A DNA stretch of 64,000 nucleotides from Epiperipatus broadwayi (GCA_028023455.1 JAQFVV010006335.1:1659912-1723911); one strand, 5' to 3'. Shown: positions 49,480-60,322, counted from the stretch's first letter. Program-made: numbers and translations. The notes: generated by a model not told the origin, from the sequence alone.

Positions 49480-49930
49480 AATGTTTATTTCCTTTAGTTT
49501 TTTCACCTGTTAGTTTTAACTTAATATTAGATAAAATGAAAGGTTTCCACATAGCCGAAGTACATTGTGCTGCATCAGCCCTATTTAAACCAGTAGTTCT
49601 CTTTAATATTTCAATTGACTCTCTCATAGTTCTTAAATCATATCTTTCCAAATTAGCAAGTATTTTTGTATTATCAAAATCAGGTTTGTCACCAATTTCT
49701 AAAAAAATGGGAAATAAAAACTGATTCTGACATGTATTCATCTATTAGACAGACCCATATAGTTTCTTGAGCACTGCAAAGATGGAATTTCATAAACTCC
49801 TTGGTAATTCTAAAATATTCTGTCTTTAGGTTTATATAAAAAGTCACCAATTTTTTTGCCAGTAGAAAAAGTAGTCTTTATATTAAAACAAGATAGTCTT
49901 GATAAAAAGTTTATCTTTTTTTTGATACAC
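49480..49930 (-). pseudogene. second PLE GIY-YIG endonuclease relic, other strand
   Basis: Reading from 49,930 down: TGKKIGDFLYKPKDRI, a stop, then GVYEIPSLQCSRNYMGLSNR, which is the GIY-YIG entry (GVY...NYMG) with one Cys of the CxxC replaced, a stop and shift, then in the frame 49,741-49,403 GDKPDFDNTKILANLERYD, RESIEILKRTTGLNRADAA and MWKPF. That last block (DFDN..IL...R...R.ESIEI....LNR.D) is the usual PLE C-terminus. It differs clearly from the 48.0 kb copy, so two PLE lineages are present. Not functional. Confidence 0.8.
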
Positions 49931-50639
49931 AAACACATATTAAGAAACACATTATCCATTAGCTTGACATTTATGATTGATAAATATTATTATAAAGAAA
50001 CATTTGTGTGACTAATATATTATAATAAATGACATTATATTTGTCCCTTCAAAAAATTTACATTTAATCATATTTTTAACATTGTTTTTTAAATTTTATT
50101 CAATTTTTATAATTGTTAAAAAAGTCGTTTTATAATTGCAAATGTAGGTTTCAATTGAAATGCATGAATGATTATTTTTAGGAAAAACAACACCTTTATT
50201 CCAATGGAGGAGGGGAGTTAAAATGTCTATGAACTTTTACTTAATTAGCTTTCTTTTAAGGGAAGAAATGAGGAAAAGGATGATTCTCAGAATTTTAAGA
50301 AAAGAAAATGTGTTTACAAGATATCAATCCATCAAAGAATAAATATAGCACAACGATAAACAATAAGAATGACCACATCTTTCATTCTATTTGATCATTC
50401 TTAACTAAATATATTAATTTATAGTATTAAAATAAAGTAAAATGTTAAAGTGAAATAACAAAATAAAATAAAGAAATAATACAAGTAAAAATTAAACATC
50501 AAATCCATATAAATTGTTTTTATCTGTATAAAATTGAAAATCATGATTGGAGACCACATGTTTCTTCTTTATCTTCACAAAGGATTAAAAATTCATATAT
50601 GGAAAAATATACAAAGTGGCCTGTAGAAATAATGATGTC

Positions 50640-51060
50640 AAACATTCATGGTACAATTCACATGGTCCTAGATCATCCATTCTTTGAATATTAATTCAGT
50701 TCTGGAGAGAGGCTTATTTTCCAGAAGCATCCTAGTGAATGTGGCATAATTGACTAGGTGGCTACTTACCTCTAGAATTACAGCATGGTTGATCAGATGG
50801 CTGATTTCATTTTTGATGGATTTATCTGTGGCACAGGTACATTCATCAGAAGATTTCAGATGGGCAGCATTTTACTAACTCCATCGGGATTCCAAACGTA
50901 TGCTCTTGAGAGTGGCAAAAATGGAAGTGGACACAAACTGTCTACTCATTGGTTAGCATATTATGGGGCTTTGAGCAACCAAATATTTAATGTTCTTTTT
51001 AAAACTTTATTGGCAATCCCCAATAATTTTCTCAAACAAACAGCTTGAGGAAAGTTTTTC
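50640..51060. other. GC-richer island, unclassified repeat fragment
   Basis: Composition is distinct from the flanks. It holds an 87-codon plus frame at 50,785-51,048 (MVDQMADFIFDGFICGTGTF..., ...HKLSTHWLAYYGALSNQIF) without known domain or splice sites. The minus strand is broken by stops. Likely an old inserted sequence. Confidence 0.3.
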
Positions 51061-51138
51061 ATGAAAAAAAAACCTCCAAATGAAAGACTGCTGTCTGATA
51101 AATTATTGAGGTATTTATACTATTTTTTACAAAAGGCA

Positions 51139-51139
<1 letters not shown>

Positions 51140-51179
<40 letters not shown>

Positions 51180-51180
51180 A

Positions 51181-51215
<35 letters not shown>
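51140..51215. repeat. (TA)n microsatellite, interrupted
   Basis: Two tracts separated by TGTATAAAAA. Confidence 0.95.
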
Positions 51216-51218
<3 letters not shown>

Positions 51219-51822
51219 AATAGAACACGATTGCTCCTTCCTCATAAATGAATTGTAATAAATCAAGCCTCACATTTTAGGCGTCAAATGTAATCAAATG
51301 GACTCTTCAACAATAATCATCAGTTAACCAAGCCCTAATGATGGTGTGCCAAATGTAATATAATGCATATATCATCCAATCTAAATAATATAAACATAGC
51401 ATATCATACACATACACTGAGAAAAAAATGTCCAAAAATGTTGTACAGCAAATGTAATAGTATACCTATCACCAATTGCAAGTGATAAATGTAATGGATT
51501 GCCGATATGGCAAGTCATATACATATAATGAAAAAATAAAGCTCCAAACATGGGATGGCAAATGTAATAGATTGGAATATACATATAAAGAAAGATCTTA
51601 ACAATTTAAATGGATCCAATCATTGGTAAAGCCAAATGTAATAGATAGTATAATCTAAATGAAGAAAGATAAAATTGTTTCAATCATTGAGGAACCAAAA
51701 TCTAACTATATCTGCCTTTCGAACTAACTAAACAAAACAAGTTATAAATTTCATAACTTGCTCTTAGCTTGCATTTTATGATCACTTGTTTGCATAAATG
51801 CTGAGAGAGATAGAATTCATAC

Positions 51823-51867
51823 CCTTTACTGAGGTGAGCCAACTGGCTCGAAACCAGGATCTAAAGG
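51823..51867 (+). ncRNA. hammerhead-like motif, copy A
   Basis: CCTTTA (helix I 5') - CTGAGGT (core; position 9 is T where A is standard) - GAGCC/AACT/GGCTC (perfect helix II) - GAAA - CCAGGATC (weak helix III, ATC cleavage triplet) - TAAAGG (helix I 3', perfect complement). Confidence 0.55.
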
Positions 51868-52111
51868 TTCGAGACAATGAAAGAGATATTGAATTTCTAT
51901 TTCTCTCAGTGTTTATGTAAACAAAATCTTGTTAGGAGCTATTGGTAAAGCCCCATCTAGTGATCATAAAATGTAAGCTAAGATCAAGCTAGAAAATTTA
52001 TAACTTGTTTTCCTTATCATAAATGTAACCTTTAAGGTTTTTGCAATGATATATATTGCAGAGGCTTTTACTGTATGGTGAAACTGAATTGATTTCAGAC
52101 CCATATATCTG

Positions 52112-52156
52112 TCTTTACTGTGGTGAGCCAACTGGCTCAAAACCATGGTTTAAAGG
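52112..52156 (+). ncRNA. hammerhead-like motif, copy B (mutated)
   Basis: Same plan: TCTTTA - CTGTGGT - GAGCC/AACT/GGCTC - AAAA (G12 lost by a CG to CA change) - CCATGG helix III with GTT - TAAAGG. Probably inactive. Confidence 0.5.
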
Positions 52157-52531
52157 TACGAGACAATGAAAAATATATTGAATTTCTATCTCTCTCAGCG
52201 TTTATGTAAACAAAAGCTTGTTAGGAGCTATTGGTAAAGCTCCATCTAGTGATCATAAATGCAAACTAAGAGCAAGTTACAAAATTTATAACTTGTTTTG
52301 TTTATCATAAATGTACCCTTGAAGGTTTTTGCAATGATATATATATTGCAGAGGCTCTTACTATATGATGAAACTGAACTGATTTGTGACCAATATAGCT
52401 GTTTAGTTTGTTTAGCTGGATTTGAAGATATTTACATATCTGAAAAATTCATGCTTTCAAACTGATAGAAACACATTTCATAAATGTTGATTGGTGAGTT
52501 AGTATTTAGATCTAGTTTTTGGTCTTCCTAT

Positions 52532-52576
52532 CCTTTACTGAGGTGAGCGAACTAACTCGAAACCATGGTCTAAAGG
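52532..52576 (+). ncRNA. hammerhead-like motif, copy C
   Basis: CCTTTA - CTGAGGT - GAGC...CTC (helix II partly lost) - GAAA - CC-AT-GG with the standard GTC triplet - TAAAGG. Helix III and cleavage site are better kept than in copy A; helix II is worse. Confidence 0.5.
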
Positions 52577-52805
52577 TTGGAGACAATGAAAGAGATATTG
52601 AATTCTATCTCTCTCAGTGTTTATGTAAACAAAAGCTTGTTAGGAGCTATTGGTAAAGCTACATGTAGTGATCATAAAATGCAAGCTAAGAGAAAGTTAC
52701 GAAATTTATAACTTTGTTTTGTTTATTATATATATATATATATATATGTGTGTGATATTTCATTAGTTAAATGCCAATTATTTCATAAAATTTAAGATAT
52801 ATTCA

Positions 52806-53198
52806 AATAGTAATAGTAACAAGTCAGAAGTCACATGACTTATATATAGCTTGCACTTACTAATATGTAAAGTTAAGAGCGTGCTAATAGCTCTAAACAA
52901 GCTTTTTTTTTTATTTATGATAAATGCTACTACAAGAGAGGGCATTCAAATCGTGGTCCCCATCCCCAGACCGGTTTCAACCTATGGGTCTCTTTTGGGG
53001 GGGGGTGGGGAATTTAAAAAAAAAAACCCACCTAAAAAAAATATTTATATAAAAAATAATTGTTAGAAAAAAAACCATGAATCTTAGAGTTTTTAAAGTT
53101 TTTTAAACTCCCCTCTCCAAAAAAAAAAACATGGGGGTGAGCACAAAATTCAGATACTCCTTTATTTGGGGGCTTTTTTTTTTTTTTTGGAAAATAAT
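52806..53198. repeat. 393-base unit, copy 1, with degraded second half
   Basis: The first ~190 bases are nearly identical to 53,199-53,390. From about 52,993 the sequence turns into long G, A and T runs that track copy 2 loosely, as if homopolymer-smeared. May be a consensus error and not real DNA. Confidence 0.75.
52963..53003 (-). ncRNA. degraded copy of the same hammerhead
   Basis: GAAA, GACC-CATA-GGTT helix II and GTC are recognisable, but the CUGAAGA box has become CAAAAGA and helix I is replaced by a G-run on plus. Confidence 0.55.
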
Positions 53199-53590
53199 AA
53201 TAGTAATAGTAACAAGTCAGAAGTCACATGACTTATATATAGCTTGCACTTACTAATATGTAAAGTTAAGAGCGTGCTAATAGCTCTAAACAAGCTTTTT
53301 TTTTTATTTATGATAAATGCTATTACAAGAGAAGGCATTCAAATCGTGGTCCCCATCCCCAGACTGGTTTCGACCTATGGGTCTCTTCAGTGAGGAGTTG
53401 GGACATTAGATCTAAAAAACCAACTCAAGCAAAGCATTTATCTAAAAGATAATTGTTAGAAAAAGATCTGAAACTTTTAGACATCTACATGTCTTTAAAG
53501 TCAGCTCTCCAACTGAAAAAAGCATATGGGCCTGAACTTAATAAAAATACTTCTAATAATAATTGTAATAATTATTTCAAATGAACCAGC
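53199..53590. repeat. 393-base unit, copy 2, intact
   Basis: Direct repeat of copy 1 (offset 393). Contains the complete hammerhead on minus at 53,356-53,396. No protein frame. Starts TAGTAATAGTAACAAGTCAG. Confidence 0.85.
53356..53396 (-). ncRNA. complete hammerhead ribozyme core
   Basis: Read on minus from 53,396: helix I 5' strand TCCTCA; core CTGAAGA (53,390-53,384); helix II GACC-CATA-GGTC; GAAA (53,371-53,368); helix III of two pairs A-U and C-G closed by CA; cleavage triplet GTC ending at 53,362; helix I 3' strand TGGGGA, pairing with TCCTCA with one G-U. Every invariant position (CUGANGA, GAAA, UH) is present. A two-pair helix III is usual for retrozyme/PLE hammerheads, which act better as dimers. 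The predicted product is self-cleaved repeat RNA. Activity untested. Confidence 0.7.
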
Positions 53591-53737
53591 TAAATAGAAA
53601 TGTCAATCACAAAGATATGGTAAAAATAGTAAAATGCTATATGAATCATAAATGCTTATGTGCATGTTATCTGTATCTTGATAAAATACCAAAACCTATG
53701 TGTATAAATATGTATACCTACGTGAAATGCACTCATC

Positions 53738-54070
53738 TACCTGGAATAATAATTGTAATACTGGTATTATCCTTATATCTACTCAAAATGTTTCTACAGA
53801 TCCAGAATAAATGATTACAAACATTTATTTATTAATATAATATGTATATTTAATTAAAAAATTTTCAAATACCTGGAATAATAATTGTAATACTGACATT
53901 TTCTGTATATCTATTCAAAATATTTTTACAGACCTGGAATAATAATTGCAATACTGTTATTATCTATACATCTACTTGAAATGCTTCTATAGACTTGAAA
54001 TCAATAGTCCAAAAACATATATGTATAAATTGTATATGTGTACCTGCTTAAGTGCTTCTGCAGACCTGGA
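53738..54070. repeat. irregular minisatellite (CCTGGAATAATAATTG unit)
   Basis: CCTGGAATAATAATTG(T/C)AAT occurs at 53,740, 53,872 and 53,933, and CCTGGAATAAATGGTT at 54,065; TCTACT(C/T)(A/G)AAATG.TTCTA recurs between them. Unit length varies. Confidence 0.7.
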
Positions 54071-54111
54071 ATAAATGGTTAAACACATTTACATATTAAT
54101 TGTATACATAT

Positions 54112-54285
54112 ATCTACTTGAAATATTTCTAGACTTTTTCTCATCATGTGAACTAAAAATGGGTTTTTGCTCAGATAATCTACCTAAAATATTTCTAGAC
54201 TTCTTCTCATCATGTGAATTTAAAAAATGGGTTTTTGCTCAGATAACCTACCTAAAATATTTCTAGGCTTCTCATTATATGAACT
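54112..54285. repeat. 66-68-base minisatellite, about 2.5 copies
   Basis: AAATATTTCTAG at 54,121, 54,187 and 54,255, with TTCTCATCATGTGAA and GGGTTTTTGCTCAGATAA shared by the first two units. Confidence 0.85.
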
Positions 54286-54289
54286 ATAT

Positions 54290-54675
54290 TAAAAAGACTT
54301 GCTAATGAATTGTTATTAAATAAAATTATTGTTTACTGGAAATTAATGTAATTGGCAAATTCTAATTTGCATCACTTGTCATTCATTACATCTTGCTCAC
54401 AAGTATCTCATGCCTCCTGAGCTATGTTTGGCATTACAGATGATGCTAAGTAATGTTGTAATGAGATGGAACTCTAGTGGTGCCTTTTGGGAGACCAAAC
54501 ACATAAATTTCTAGATGCTTCCAGTCTCTATGGTGCTACATCCTCTGTGAACAAGAAATATTGTTGTAGTTGGGGTGATGTCTGCATTGGGGAATGCCAA
54601 TCAATGGTTCCTTCCTGCAATATGCTCATCAGGAAATAAAACCAACAAAGTGTGGGGTTGGTCATGCATCCAGTT

Positions 54676-54679
<4 letters not shown>
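54290..54679. other. GC-richer island, unclassified
   Basis: Higher G/C than the flanks, ends directly at a (TA)n tract. No domain, box A/B or terminal repeat recognised. May be an old repeat. Confidence 0.3.

Positions 54680-54751
<72 letters not shown>
54680..54751. repeat. (TA)n microsatellite
   Basis: About 36 units. Confidence 0.97.
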
Positions 54752-54754
<3 letters not shown>

Positions 54755-55933
54755 TGCCCTTTTCTATAGGTCAGTAATAGTTCATGACAGTCAATTACTA
54801 AAAATTTAAATTTTAGAATATGTTCTTTTGTTTTATTAATTATAGTTTGTCAATTATGTTATAAAGTATAATTTGAAGCTAAAGAAAATATGTAGTATAT
54901 AAAATTATAGCAAATTATTTAAAAAATAGTTAAGTAAAGCTTAAAATATTGTTGCATACGGTTGTAAAAGCTGGCCATATGAAACAACACAGCCCAAAAT
55001 AATTAAAAGTATATTTAATAAGCTCAATTTTAATAGTTTTAAACGTATGGATAAATAAATGTTATACAGTATTTAAATTTATAAACTATGTTTAATAATT
55101 AATATCATACATTTTAAAAATAAACTTTATGATGGTGAGAATTGTATTTAATTCTATATTTTCTAAATTGTTCTACCAAATTTTATAATTATTTTATATA
55201 ATATAATAAGTGTATCAATTTTATAAATCTAGGCAGAGAAATAGATTGAAAATCATCTGTCAAAGTTATTAATCATGTGACTTGTATACTACATACTTTC
55301 ACACACATGCTTGTTTGTATTTAAAGTAACGAAGTTTAAAATATTTTAAAAGATTGCATTATAGAATTGGATGGAATTATTGCCTATCATAAAAGCAAAT
55401 AATAATAAATATTAAGTTAACTATCGTAAAACATGTTTTAAATAATGTATTGAAGATGAATACAGTTAATAAAAAAATTACATATTTTGTTTAAATAAAA
55501 CTAGATAAATTGAATATTAAGAATGGAATAAGTTATTAAAGTTATTTTAAAAGTTATTTTAAATGTTTAAATAATTTTGATAAAGTAATAATCAATCTGA
55601 AAGTAATATTTTAAATAATATTTTGAGTCATTACATCATAAATTTTTATTTTCAAATATAATTCTGTAAAACTAAAAATATATGTAAATTTGTTCTCAAG
55701 CTAAAAGAAAGAAGCAACCAATCAAATGAGGTATTCTTACAGACTATAAATATGAATTGCACGGGGGTATAAGGGGAAATTTAATAATGTATTGAAACCA
55801 GAGAAAGGTATATTAGCAGCTATCAAAGAGATAGTATTTTTTTAAATTTTATTTTAGTCAATTTTTAATATTTTCTTATAGTTTTATTTGCAAAAAACTA
55901 ATTGATAATTTTAAAGTATTTTGCAAAAGAGAG

Positions 55934-55937
<4 letters not shown>
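54752..55937. other. A+T-rich spacer
   Basis: A TATAAATA string at 55,745 followed by a GC-richer GCACGGGGGTATAAGGGG could be a promoter, but no start site or exon can be tied to it. Confidence 0.3.

Positions 55938-56028
<91 letters not shown>
55938..56028. repeat. (TA)n microsatellite
   Basis: About 45 units. Confidence 0.97.
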
Positions 56029-56030
<2 letters not shown>

Positions 56031-56987
56031 GAAACTTCGTGGAAATGATTTTCTAGTTTCTTAAAAGTTACTTGCCAGGAGTATTTTATCTGAAGTTTAA
56101 CCTAAACTACGCAATAGAGATGGATATACTATGAAATAAAATAGGTTTAAATTATAATACAGCTTTATTTATGCTCAACCGGAGGATTATTCTAACTCAT
56201 ATAAAAATAATTCTGGCATTATGCAGGAAGCTTAAACAGAAAACTATTTGTCGTCTAAAAAAATTTGTGACGCATTATTTATAAGCTTATCCAGGAGTTT
56301 TTTTTTTAAAAAAGAATAAGATATTTATATCGTATGAGTTATCATAAAATATAATGAAAGAAATAGAATGTTTAATCCTTTTTGAAGGAAACATTTTTTT
56401 TAAATATATATTTTACAAGAATTAAAAAGAACTTATTAAGAAATAAAACCTATATAAAAAAAGAACATATAGTAGATAAATAAAGGATGGATCCATGAAA
56501 ATACAAATATTGTGTAAATGTTTACCGGATAACTTAAGTTAAATTGAACAGAGTGATGCATCAGAGAATATTGAATAAACTTCGTGGGAATAATTCTTTA
56601 ATATTACAGTTTAATAATTTTCATTCTGAACAGTAAAGACCCAGGATTATTTTCTATAAATTTTACTAAATGGATTAATAATTATTTTTATTTTTAAACT
56701 TTAACGCGCTTGGAGGAGAACATTTTAAAACTCTAGAGAAAATAATAAACATTTTTGGATTTTATCATGAACTATGGTCAAGTGAAGACATAATTATAGT
56801 TTTAAATGTTTATTTTACTAACTTAGTAAAATGTAAATTATTCTATTTATAAGATTAGGAAAGCATAAAATATTAATTTGTTAATAACATAAAATTTATT
56901 AATCTAATAATTTAGATAATAATATTTTTAAATAAAACGCATGGATGTGTCTTTTCGTTTATGTATGCAATGTTTTTCTATATGCAG

Positions 56988-57042
56988 TGGATGGAAGAAG
57001 CCTACTAAAAATGATGACCAGATAAAAAGGGTTATTTGGTAA
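56988..57042 (+). CDS. candidate terminal exon D (alternative 2)
   Basis: Acceptor TTTTTCTATATGCAG at 56,987. One completing base, then GWKKPTKNDDQIKRVIW and TAA (57,040-57,042). The phase matches the two bases left by exon B at 46,279 (TT+T = Phe), which would give ...NRTYC-F-GWKKPTKNDD..., a charged cytoplasmic end. The intron would be 10.7 kb and contain all the PLE and hammerhead repeats. Alternatively TTTG|GTAATA at 57,038 could be a donor. Unrecognised family. Confidence 0.35.
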
Positions 57043-58735
57043 TAATAATAACTATTAATAATTTATAATGTATATTTTTGTTTTCTTTACATCATCTATG
57101 AATCTAAGAATGAAGTGTAAAAGTTTTAATTATATGTAAAGCATTTTCATACAACATTTTAAAAAAAAACATTATGAGATAGGATTGATTTGAAAATATG
57201 CATACGACGATTATTTTTTTTATATATTAGTGATATAATCCAACATAATAGCAAATAATTGTGATTCTTTTAAAATTTTCATGTTATTGGATATTCAAAT
57301 ATTGTCTAAGTAGATTGTATATGATTAAACATATAGAATAATGAAGTAAGCAAACTTTTCTTATGGAACAGTGAAATTGTTTTAAACTATCAATGAATTT
57401 TATTTATTGTTTTGTAAATGCAGATAGTTATTTATCGATGTAAGATGTAGTAAAATCTTGACAAATAATGTTGAGATAGTGGCTTGGAAGTACTATAGTT
57501 AGCAGGAAACCAAGATGATGTATTTTTTAAAAATAGGATATGATAAGGAATAGAAATAATATTTAGTCTTTATGTGGTTATCAGCATAGTTAACAAAGCC
57601 CTATGACTGATACACATTTTATTTGGACAGTGTTTTATATTTCTTTAAATATTTGATGTTCTAATAAAGCTGAAGAAGTAGCTTTAACATCATTCATGTA
57701 TTAGAGATTATTAGACAGGTAAAGGTCATACCTCTTTGCACTGTGCCATGATTTTTTGAGATATATTAAGAGTGATACTCTAGCTTTCTTCCTTAAATCC
57801 TATACATCTGTTTCACTATCTTTATTTCATGTAACTGCATCGTTCAGTAAGATATTTTGAAAAGAAATGATAAATAATTTAGAACTTAGGTTATGCTATC
57901 GTTTTGTATAAGATTGGTTTATTTGCTTAGAAAGAATAGAATTTATAACTTGAAATTGAAGGTCCAAAGTATCCTAAGGAAAGGAAAGAATAATAGAATA
58001 TATTTTGAATTTATTTTCGGAAATGAAATATAATTTTTTAAAATAGAATATCTAAACAAGATATTTTCTTTAGAATGTTGATTATTTTTGAATGCTTTAT
58101 TTTTTTTTTTAAGAAAAATAAGTATTGCATATTTTTAAAATACAATAGTACAAAGTAAATTATATAAACAATATGCATAGTATATATTTTTTTGTTTATG
58201 GAATAACAGGAATATATTGATTATTACACTTAAATCATATTAAAGTAAGGCTAAATTTGAATATATTATGATTAGTAAACATCATGTGATAAAACACTAA
58301 AATCTAGTACTGAATTTTGGATTAATATTTTATGTAACATCTTTGACTTTGCAAGATGAAATTTTTTTTAATATTTTGAGACATCCATACTCATTATAAA
58401 GTTAATTTTGTTTTTCTGTAGAATGTTTTTCTATGAATTTTTTTTTTAAAAATAAGATAGTTTAAGGATGAAATATTTTGCTAATAAGTAAATATATTTA
58501 TAATAAGTTAACCATAATGAGAAACCAAATGGTAACATTTTTTTTTTTATTTTGTCTTAAGTATAAATAAAGATATAACTAAACTATAAACTATTTTTAT
58601 ATAACTTAGTAGATAAAAATGTAAGATTAAAATAAGGATATCCATTGTAAATAGTGTACATAAATTGTTTATTTTTTTTGTTGTTGTTAATAAACTTTGT
58701 TAAAATTTGTTTTTCAAAATTTTTGTGTCTTGATT
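57043..58735 (+). other. possible 3' UTR
   Basis: No microsatellite or mobile element interrupts this 1.7-kb stretch, unlike the flanks, and it ends with AATAAA at 58,689-58,694 and a T/GT-rich tract (TTTTTGTGTCTTG). Fits an untranslated tail to exon D. Inferred from position only. Confidence 0.25.
58689..58694 (+). promoter_or_regulatory. possible polyadenylation signal
   Basis: AATAAA followed about 30 bases later by a GT-rich stretch. Such hexamers are frequent by chance in this composition. Confidence 0.25.
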
Positions 58736-59405
58736 GTTTATTTCTCCACTTCACTGCATGAAATCACGATATATTCATAACAATTGAAACAAAAATATAA
58801 TTTTGCACAAAAAGATAAATAGAGAGTTATATTTAAAAATTTAAATGTTTTATTGGTATTCTTTTAATTAAATAATTATAATTTTACATTGTTTTATTGA
58901 TCATAAATCAGTTATCACAATAGTATACTGAATTATATGCTATCAGTTGCCACACATCCTTTGTTTATCAGATTATCATATGCTACCACATATTTATTAT
59001 ATTATTACATGAAGGTAAACGATTATATAAAATTATTTTATTATTTTATTATGGTAATAAAAATATAATAAAAAGAAAAGATATCCAGTAGTAGTTAAAC
59101 AATGGAGAATATTGTTATTATTATTTATTATTATTAGTTTCAGTGTAGTAGATTATGACATAAAATCCCTTCTCATATTTTACTACCGTATTTTTAAATT
59201 AACTTAGAATAAACTTTATGAACCTGAGATTATTTTATTGAGATAGATTATTATTGAATAGAAGATTAAGACTTAATTATTAGTTTAATCTTAGTGAGTA
59301 GAAGTTATTAAAGTCGTAAAAATACTATGAGTTTGTTATTTAAAATAGTAATAAGGGGGATAGTGTTCTTATGCCATTGAGGTAGTATCCTGTGGGATAT
59401 TGGCT

Positions 59406-59407
<2 letters not shown>

Positions 59408-59458
<51 letters not shown>
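59408..59458. repeat. (TA)n microsatellite
   Basis: About 25 units. Confidence 0.97.
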
Positions 59459-59460
<2 letters not shown>

Positions 59461-59714
59461 CACAGATGCAAAACTTTAAAAATTATTTCTTTTTTTTTAA
59501 TAAATATAAAAAAAGTGTTTGAACATTTTTTTTTTTATATAAAAAGTACAAGATGTAAAGATAAAATATTTCTGTAAAAAGATTTATATATTTTGTAAAT
59601 GGAAATGATTGTTTATGAATTAATTGAAAAACAACTGGCCCTTGGGGCTCTTATATAATTAAAAAGTCAGAGGGAAAGATATAGATAAGAGAATAAAAAG
59701 AATTAGCTTGACCA

Positions 59715-59977
59715 ATGGAAGCACCAAGCCTCAGCTCAGACCCTAATGAAAATGATGGATTAGTGATGTTTTGTTTGTGGAATCCAGAGGATCATTATAA
59801 AAAGAAAACGATTCAAATTAAAACAGTTTCAGACAATTGCAGCTTGATTGTTTTTGAGAGGTGTGATAGGATGCACATATCACCCTCTCTCTCTTTATTT
59901 AAAAATGAAATGACTGAAATACCAGGAATGAACCAGCTAAGGCCTCCTTCAGGAACAACAGACCAGATTTTTCTACT
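59715..59977 (+). CDS. candidate first coding exon, unknown protein
   Basis: Open from ATG (ACCAATGG context) for 88 codons. Begins MEAPSLSSDPNENDGLVMFC, continues LWNPEDHYKKKTIQIKTVSD, NCSLIVFERCDRMHI, and ends MNQLRPPSGTTDQIF. The stop codon TAA lies inside a good splice donor (CTACT|GTAAGA, GT at 59,978), so the frame is better read as an exon than as a complete protein. Composition is balanced, with Trp, Cys, His and Pro use unlike the chance frames nearby. No signal peptide or membrane helix. I do not recognise the family, and no matching downstream exon was found. Confidence 0.35.
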
Positions 59978-60193
59978 GTAAGATATAAACGGAAATTTTT
60001 TTTACTAAAAGTAATTAAGAACTTTAAAGATTTGTTTGCTAAAAACAATCATTTTCATGTTATTATTTTTTATTTGTATTAATATTTATTGTTTAAATTT
60101 TAAATGCATTAAATTTAAGTTGGGCATAGATTCATTCATGTTTAATTACGTTTTTGTTTTCATATATGATTGAAATATATAGACATTCGGTAA

Positions 60194-60322
60194 ATAATGA
60201 TATCTTACATTGAATATCTAAAATGGATTTATTCGGATGTCTTGTTAGTTATTGGTGTCAATGCGGCATCTTATGATGAATGCCATTGGGTTTCTAGTGA
60301 ATTCCCTCTGCAATTACATCAA
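60194..60322 (+). CDS. possible small ORF
   Basis: ATG to TAA, 42 codons: MISYIEYLKWIYSDVLLVIG, then VNAASYDECHWVSSEFPLQL, HQ. Contains CpG-bearing codons (TCG, GCG) rare elsewhere in the window. No splice sites or homologue known to me. It may be part of a repeat: TAAATTTAA, GGCATGAATGG-like and CATCTGTG strings recur between 60.1 and 61.0 kb. Confidence 0.2.

Larger units (their letters stand above)
51720..52728 (+). repeat. tandem repeat array with three hammerhead-like motifs (retrozyme-like)
   Basis: Three copies of a unit containing TTACTG(A/T)GGTGAGC, then GAGACAATGAAA, TCTCTCAG(C/T)GTTTATGTAAA, CTTGTTAGGAGCTATTGGTA, GATCATAAA and ATTTATAACTTGTTTT. Motif starts are 289 and 420 bases apart. 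The left end (51,736-51,815) is an inverted copy of unit segments (AAATTTCATAACTTGCTCTT, GATCACTTGTTTGCATAAATG), so the array opens with a foldback. No protein frame. Small tandem units with one hammerhead each are the plan of animal retrozymes, which depend on PLE-type enzymes. Confidence 0.65.

Noticed and set aside
54575-54769. 64-codon plus frame ending in Tyr-Ile repeats
   Set aside because: Half of it is the (TA)n tract; the other half lies in an unclassified island without splice sites.
55745-55780. TATA-box promoter before 55.8 kb
   Set aside because: TATAAATA is expected often by chance in this composition, and no transcript start or first exon can be attached.
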